A stretch of DNA of 64,000 nucleotides from Klebsiella michiganensis (GTDB lineage: Bacteria; Pseudomonadota; Gammaproteobacteria; Enterobacterales; Enterobacteriaceae), in contig NZ_PRDB01000008.1 in NCBI RefSeq assembly GCF_002925905.1, positions 62,001 to 126,000 on the forward strand, given 5' to 3'. The notes under the pieces are model-generated. The model was not told the DNA's origin and ran no database searches. It saw only the letters and a list, made by a program, of their open reading frames with translations. Positions 59,437 through 64,000 of this stretch are shown here, one piece after another. Each line of letters begins with the position of its first letter. The first letter of the stretch is position 1. Position numbers and translations under genes: made by a program.

Positions 59437-59631
59437 CAAAATTACCTTTATATGAAAAAATCGACACTAATACTGTGTCGGGTATCAGTACACCAATTGT
59501 GGTACCTTTTGTCCAGCGCAACTTTGCTAAAAAGTGATAAAAGTCTCTATCTTTTTGCACCGGGCTCACGTTAGTCATTGTTTTTCAACAAGACAGTCCG
59601 CTTATCTCTTTTATTGCTATAAAAAATCGCA

Positions 59632-60201
59632 TCAAAACTGAATGCGCGCCCAGGCAAAGTAAACGTTTCCGTTGTTATAGGTGCCCGGGATATAGGTCAT
59701 CTGGAACGTGGCCGGGCCGTAACCGATAGAAGCCAGAGGCAGCACGACCGGAATCGGGATGTAGTTCCAGTTATCGCGCGCCGTCACGCCAAGCGTATAG
59801 CCTAAACCCAGATGGAAATTATCGTCTGCTAAGGGACGCCAGGTTTTCTCCCAGCCATAGCCGCCGATAGGCTCCCACTTATTATAAGAGTCTTTAAAGG
59901 CCATCAAATAGATGCCATGCCAGTTCCCTTTATCATCCCAGCGCGAGACGCCGAAGCCGGCGCCCCAGGGACGTTCGTTGTAGCGGTCCGTTTTCTCTTT
60001 GTCATAGGCGAAACGGGCGTGCCAGGTCACCGCGGGGATATAAAGATCATAGTGCTCAGGCTCACTCCAGGTCTGCGCGACGTTATCGCTCAGCGTATTG
60101 TAGCCGTCGCGAAGCGTCGAACTAAACGAAGCATTAGCGGAGGTGGATGATAGCAGCAGGCCCAGGCATCCCAGAAACAACCCTATAAATCGACGTCGCA
60201 T
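59632..60201 (-). CDS. pagP: Lipid A palmitoyltransferase PagP
   Basis: Outer membrane barrel enzyme that transfers palmitate from phospholipid to lipid A, giving resistance to cationic peptides. The 189-residue precursor has a signal peptide ending SANA (residue 24), then eight barrel strands. The catalytic residues correspond to His61 (WHARF), Asp104 and Ser105 (FKDSYN). It ends in Phe (WARIQF), typical of outer membrane proteins. A PmrA-type direct repeat lies 57-73 bases upstream. It is divergent from dcuC. Confidence 0.95.
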   Translation of the reverse strand: MRRRFIGLFLGCLGLLLSSTSANASFSSTLRDGYNTLSDNVAQTWSEPEHYDLYIPAVTWHARFAYDKEKTDRYNERPWGAGFGVSRWDDKGNWHGIYLMAFKDSYNKWEPIGGYGWEKTWRPLADDNFHLGLGYTLGVTARDNWNYIPIPVVLPLASIGYGPATFQMTYIPGTYNNGNVYFAWARIQF

Positions 60202-60257
60202 TACACTTTTCTCTTACCAGTATCATTTTTAAAGCGGAGTAAGATAACAAAGATAAT

Positions 60258-60274
60258 CTTAATACTACCTTAAC
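60258..60274. promoter_or_regulatory. PmrA-like box upstream of pagP
   Basis: CTTAATACTACCTTAAC fits the PmrA consensus YTTAAK-N5-YTTAAK with one mismatch at the last base. It lies 57-73 bases upstream of the pagP start in the 296-base gap shared with dcuC. The known E. coli/Salmonella control is by PhoP; PmrA control here is an inference. Confidence 0.45.
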
Positions 60275-60497
60275 GGTATTAGGCAAACTCTTGATTTATC
60301 CGGTGCAAAAAATCTGAAAATCTCTCGCGTCCAGGCTTTGACCGGGCGGGCATGTTACTGCCTGACAGGGATTCTCATCGATTTATTGATTTGCGTCAGC
60401 GAGTTTTGCCCGTTTTTTAGGCACATTCCCTCACTAAATTTTTTCTTCGCTTCATTTATTAGTAGATTCTTTGGGTTAATGGTTTAGGGGTAAAAGA

Positions 60498-61871
60498 ATG
60501 CTTACGCTAGTAGAGATCCTGATTGGGATTGTGGTCATTGTGGGCGTCGCCCGCTATATCATTAAAGGCTATTCCGCCACCGGCGTGCTGTTCGTCGGTG
60601 GCTTAGTATTACTCATCGCCAGCGCGCTGATGGGGCATAAGGTTTTACCAGGCGACGCAAAGAGCACCGGTTATTCAGCAACCGATATCGTTGAATATAT
60701 TAAGATACTGCTGATGAGCCGCGGCGGCGACCTCGGCATGATGATCATGATGCTCTGCGGTTTCGCGACTTATATGACGCACATCGGCGCCAATGACATG
60801 GTGGTGAAGCTGGCGTCAAAACCGCTGCGCTTCATTAACTCCCCCTATCTACTGATGATCGCCGCTTATTTCGTTGCCTGCCTGATGTCGCTGGCCGTCT
60901 CCTCCGCTACCGGTCTGGGAGTACTGCTGATGGCGACACTGTTCCCGGTGATGGTCAATGTGGGCATCAGCCGCGGCGCTGCCGCCGCTATCTGCGCTTC
61001 TCCGGCGGCGATTATTCTCTCCCCCACTTCCGGGGATGTCGTGCTGGCCGCCAAAGCCGCCGAAATGCCGCTGATTGACTTTGCCTTTAAAACCACGCTG
61101 CCTATTTCTATTGTGGCCATTATCAGCATGGCGATCGCTCACTTTTTCTGGCAGCGCTACCTGGATAAAAAAGAAAACGTCGCCCATGAAATGCTCGATG
61201 TAAACGAGATAACCACGACCGCCCCCGCTTTCTACGCCATTCTGCCGTTTACGCCGATAATCGGCGTACTGATTTTCGACGGAAAATGGGGCCCGGAGCT
61301 GCACATCATCACCATTCTTGTGCTCTGCATGCTGCTGGCGGCGGTTCTGGAATTCTGCCGCGGCTTTAACACCAAAAATGTGTTCAATGGCCTGGAAGCG
61401 GCGTATCGCGGCATGGCTGACGCGTTTGCCGGTGTGGTGATGCTGCTGGTAGCCGCCGGCGTCTTTGCTCAGGGTCTGAGTACCATTGGCTTTATTAACG
61501 GTCTGATCTCTATCGCCACGTCGTTCGGCTCCGCCAGTATCATTCTGATGCTGGTGCTGGTCATTCTGACCATGCTGGCGGCGATGACCACCGGTTCCGG
61601 TAACGCCCCCTTCTATGCTTTCGTTGAGATGATCCCGAAGCTGGCGCACTCTTCCGGCATCAATCCGGCTTATCTCTCGATCCCGATGCTGCAGGCATCT
61701 AACCTTGGCCGAACCATTTCTCCGGTCTCCGGCGTGGTGGTCGCCGTGGCCGGGATGGCAAAAATTTCGCCGTTCGAAGTGGTGAAACGGACCTCTGTCC
61801 CGGTGCTGGTTGGTTTGTTAGTGGTGATTATCGCCACCGAAGTTCTGGTTCCCGGCAGCGCAATCCGCTAA
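60498..61871 (+). CDS. dcuC: Anaerobic C4-dicarboxylate carrier DcuC
   Basis: Inner membrane carrier that mainly exports succinate during fermentation and can exchange fumarate for succinate. The 457-residue protein has about 12 hydrophobic helices and matches E. coli DcuC (461), with SSATGLGVLLMATLFPVM and TTGSGNAPFYAFVEMIPK. It is divergent from pagP; an FNR site is expected from the family but was not clearly seen. A terminator follows. Confidence 0.96.
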   Translation: MLTLVEILIGIVVIVGVARYIIKGYSATGVLFVGGLVLLIASALMGHKVLPGDAKSTGYSATDIVEYIKILLMSRGGDLGMMIMMLCGFATYMTHIGANDMVVKLASKPLRFINSPYLLMIAAYFVACLMSLAVSSATGLGVLLMATLFPVMVNVGISRGAAAAICASPAAIILSPTSGDVVLAAKAAEMPLIDFAFKTTLPISIVAIISMAIAHFFWQRYLDKKENVAHEMLDVNEITTTAPAFYAILPFTPIIGVLIFDGKWGPELHIITILVLCMLLAAVLEFCRGFNTKNVFNGLEAAYRGMADAFAGVVMLLVAAGVFAQGLSTIGFINGLISIATSFGSASIILMLVLVILTMLAAMTTGSGNAPFYAFVEMIPKLAHSSGINPAYLSIPMLQASNLGRTISPVSGVVVAVAGMAKISPFEVVKRTSVPVLVGLLVVIIATEVLVPGSAIR

Positions 61872-61886
61872 CGCTGAAACCGTGTG

Positions 61887-61912
61887 AAAAGGCGCCTGTT
61901 GGCGCCTTTTTT
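61887..61912 (+). terminator. Rho-independent terminator of dcuC
   Basis: AAAAGGCGCC and GGCGCCTTTT form a 10-bp stem around TGTT, with two more T after it. Confidence 0.88.
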
Positions 61913-61963
61913 ATGCTTTAATAACTCAATGTTATCAATGACCATTTGTCATCAGGAATAAAA

Positions 61964-62758
61964 ATGTTCAGGAAGGATTTCGTTGCCATTGCCCTTTTGC
62001 TCAGCGCCGCCCAGGTCAGCGCAGATCCGCTGATCGCCACGCAATACGGTGATTTTGACCGCTACGTGCTGGCTCTCTCCTGGCAAACGGGGTTCTGCCA
62101 AAGTATGCAAGACCGAAACCGCAGCGAACCGGAAGAGTGCCGCCTGCAGCAGGAACTCAGCAATAAAGCCGATTTTCTCACCGTTCACGGCCTGTGGCCG
62201 AGCCTGCCAAAATCTATTGCCGTGCGCGGGGTGGACGAGCGCCGCTGGATGCGCTTTGGCTGTGCGACCCGCCCTGTTCCCAATATGCCGGAAGCAAAAG
62301 CCGGGCAAAAATGTCGGGCGGCTGAAACCGGGCTCTCGCTGGAAATGGCCAATAAGCTTAACGGCGTGATGCCGGGTTCGGGCGGTAACTCATGTCTCGA
62401 ACGTTATGAATACGCCAAGCATGGCGTTTGCTTTGGTTTCGATCCTGACAACTATTTCGGCACCATGGTGCGCCTGAACGGCGAGATCAAACAGAGCCAT
62501 CTGGGCGCTTTCCTGGCCAGGCACTATGGGCAAACCGTTAGCCGGGATGACTTCAACGCCGCGGTTGCTGAAGCCTATGGAAAACAGAACGTCAGGGCTT
62601 TCAAGTTAACCTGCAACGGCAACCCCGCCTATCTGACTGAGATGCAAATCTCCATCAAAGCCGCGGCCATTACTGCCCCTCTCTCCGCTGATTCATTCTT
62701 ACCCCAACCCCATCCGGGGAACTGCGGTAAGCAATTTCTGCTGGATAAAGCCGGCTAG
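61964..62758 (+). CDS. rna: Ribonuclease I (RNase T2 family)
   Basis: Periplasmic broad-specificity endoribonuclease. The 264-residue precursor has a signal peptide cut after VSA (residue 20). The T2 active-site motifs are LTVHGLWPSL (His75) and YEYAKHGVC (Glu149, Lys152, His153), with several Cys for disulfides. I chose the ATG at 61964 (MFRKDFVAI) preceded by AGGA; an upstream TTG at 61946 is less likely. E. coli RNase I has 268 residues. Confidence 0.95.
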   Translation: MFRKDFVAIALLLSAAQVSADPLIATQYGDFDRYVLALSWQTGFCQSMQDRNRSEPEECRLQQELSNKADFLTVHGLWPSLPKSIAVRGVDERRWMRFGCATRPVPNMPEAKAGQKCRAAETGLSLEMANKLNGVMPGSGGNSCLERYEYAKHGVCFGFDPDNYFGTMVRLNGEIKQSHLGAFLARHYGQTVSRDDFNAAVAEAYGKQNVRAFKLTCNGNPAYLTEMQISIKAAAITAPLSADSFLPQPHPGNCGKQFLLDKAG

Positions 62759-62913
62759 ATTTCATACAACTTCGCTATGGTTCGTTGATGAATGTGCGTT
62801 TAATCACTTCAAACCACCAGCAAGTCTCAGTATGATGAGAGGACATTAACCCTTGCCATTTTCGGTGAGGGTTTTCTTTTACGGACAGGTTCCTGGATAA
62901 CATGGAGTATGAG

Positions 62914-63324
62914 ATGACCAGACCCGCAATTATCATTAATGAACTGGATGCAGAACGCATCGACAGGCTGCTGGAACAACCGGCTTTCGCCAACTCACCG
63001 GTAGCGGACGCGCTGAATGACGAGCTCGACCGCGCGCAGATGCTGGCCCCGGAAGCCATGCCGCATGATGTTGTCAGCATGAATAGCCAGGTCAGATTTC
63101 GCGATTTAACCACCGGTGAAGAGCGCATCCGCACGCTGGTTTTCCCGGCGCAGGTCACGGATAGCGCCACCCAGCTTTCGGTGATGGCGCCGGTTGGCGC
63201 AGCCCTGCTGGGCCTCAAAGTCGGCAGCACCATTCACTGGGAATTACCGGGCGGCACCTCAACGCACCTTGAAGTGCTGGAATTGCTGTATCAGCCGGAG
63301 GCCGCTGGCGATTTCCACCGTTAA
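62914..63324 (+). CDS. rnk: Nucleoside diphosphate kinase regulator Rnk
   Basis: GreA/GreB-like protein that binds RNA polymerase; it was named for restoring Ndk levels in Pseudomonas. The 136-residue protein has a short N-terminal coiled coil (about residues 10-45) lacking the acidic GreA tip, and an FKBP-like C-terminal domain with [21 protein letters not shown] chose the ATG at 62914 (MTRPAIIIN) with GGAG 6 bases upstream, which gives the E. coli length. Confidence 0.95.
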   Translation: MTRPAIIINELDAERIDRLLEQPAFANSPVADALNDELDRAQMLAPEAMPHDVVSMNSQVRFRDLTTGEERIRTLVFPAQVTDSATQLSVMAPVGAALLGLKVGSTIHWELPGGTSTHLEVLELLYQPEAAGDFHR

Positions 63325-63359
63325 TCTCCCCGCTGCCTGAAGCGTTTTGCGCTTTATCC

Positions 63360-63383
63360 AGAGGATGTGACTGCATCCTCTTT
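63360..63383 (+). terminator. Terminator of rnk
   Basis: AGAGGATG and CATCCTCT form an 8-bp stem with a 6-base loop, followed by TTT. Confidence 0.65.
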
Positions 63384-63523
63384 CTGCATCTTTCGCTCTT
63401 CTCCTCTCTTTTGACAAACTTTTACGCCGCCCTCGTACCGTTCTGACAATTTTGCGACCTGAATGGCACAATACTTTCCTATAATGTGTTGATATAAAAG
63501 CAGACGAACAAGGAGGAATGCAT

Positions 63524-63952
63524 ATGTATAAAACCATCATTATGCCCGTTGATGTCTTTGAAATGGAGTTAAGCGATAAAGCCGTTCGCCATGCGGAGTT
63601 TTTAGCCCAGCAGGACGGGGTTATCCATCTTCTCCACGTACTGCCCGGTTCATCAAGCTTCACGATGAGTCGTTTTACCGCCGATCTGCGCCGCTTTGAA
63701 GAGCATTTGCAGCATGAAGCAGAAACGCGCCTGAAAACGATGGCCGGCCATTTCAGCATTGACCCGTCGCGAATCAAAATGCACGTCCGCTTTGGCAACG
63801 TGCGCGATATGGTCAATGAACTGGCCAATGAAATTAAAGCCGATGTGGTGGTGATAGGCTCCCGCAACCCTTCGATCAGCACCCATCTGCTGGGTTCCAA
63901 CGCCTCAAGCGTGATTCGCCATGCGCATATTCCGGTGATGGTGGTCAGGTAG
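63524..63952 (+). CDS. uspG: Universal stress protein UspG
   Basis: UspA-superfamily protein that binds nucleotide and can be adenylated/phosphorylated; it was formerly YbdQ. The 142-residue protein starts [12 protein letters not shown] and has the ATP-binding signature [19 protein letters not shown] near the C-terminus. I chose the ATG at 63524, 7 bases from AGGAGG; the ATG at 63518 is only 1 base from it. A TATAAT at 63480-63485 probably marks the -10 element. Confidence 0.95.
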   Translation: MYKTIIMPVDVFEMELSDKAVRHAEFLAQQDGVIHLLHVLPGSSSFTMSRFTADLRRFEEHLQHEAETRLKTMAGHFSIDPSRIKMHVRFGNVRDMVNELANEIKADVVVIGSRNPSISTHLLGSNASSVIRHAHIPVMVVR

Positions 63953-63968
63953 CGGCAGTAAGGTAAAA

Positions 63969-63996
63969 AAAGAGGCTACCCCAGGGTAGCCTCTTT
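63969..63996. terminator. Terminator of uspG
   Basis: AAAGAGGCTACC pairs with GGTAGCCTCTTT around CCAG, preceded by an A run, so it may serve both strands. Confidence 0.85.
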
Positions 63997-64000
63997 GCTG

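Overview
This window is chromosomal DNA from an enterobacterium of the Klebsiella/Raoultella group. Nearly every protein aligns end to end, as recalled from memory, with an Escherichia coli core gene, and the order pgm-seqA ... leuS-lptE-holA ... dcuC-rna-rnk-uspG is the E. coli 14-16 minute region. The Klebsiella/Salmonella-type additions are the tricarballylate operon between fur and chiQ, a polyol-type dehydrogenase with a DeoR regulator upstream of pgm, and a two-partner secretion pair where E. coli has rihA/hscC. There is no insertion sequence, phage gene or CRISPR array.

Layout. 1-2.4 kb: a truncated zinc dehydrogenase, its DeoR-type regulator with two upstream 21-bp direct repeats, and an unknown membrane protein. 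2.4-7.5 kb: pgm, seqA, ybfF, ybfE, fldA and fur; the fur leader ORF (uof) is split here into two overlapping mini-ORFs. 7.6-12.5 kb: tcuRABC for tricarballylate use. 12.5-23 kb: the amino-sugar block chiQ, chiP, glnS, nagE, nagBACD, with NagC operators, a CRP site and a ChiX target in the leaders. 23.2-25.9 kb: asnB and an array of seven tRNA genes (Met, Leu, Gln, Gln, Met, Gln, Gln) containing a decayed eighth copy. 26-33.6 kb: an orphan membrane protein, ubiF, miaB, ybeZ-ybeY-ybeX-lnt. 33.6-37.2 kb: the glutamate/aspartate ABC transporter gltIJKL with a sigma-54 type promoter, NtrC-like sites and the SroC sRNA. 37.5-41 kb: an AT-rich two-partner secretion system (TpsB transporter and an unusually short 595-residue TpsA). 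41.2-55.1 kb: ybeL, leuS, lptE, holA, nadD, cobC, rsfS, rlmH, mrdA, mrdB, rlpA, dacA, ybeD, lipB (translation, outer membrane assembly, cell shape, lipoate). 55.2-64 kb: ybeF, lipA, tatE, ybeM, crcB, cspE, pagP, dcuC, rna, rnk, uspG.

How the genes work together. Chitoporin and NagE bring in chito-oligosaccharides and GlcNAc, NagA and NagB convert GlcNAc-6-P to fructose-6-P, and NagC with the sRNA ChiX controls the set. TcuC imports tricarballylate, TcuA oxidises it to cis-aconitate and TcuB passes the electrons to the membrane. MrdA and MrdB make side-wall peptidoglycan, which DacA and RlpA help mature. LipB and LipA make lipoyl cofactors.

No wholly new system is proven here. The best candidates for new biology are the compact TpsA/TpsB pair, the split uof leader, the pseudo-tRNA inside the tRNA array, the sigma-54/NtrC layout ahead of gltI, the PmrA-like box ahead of pagP and the paired repeats ahead of the DeoR gene. 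Family comparisons come from memory; no database search was run.
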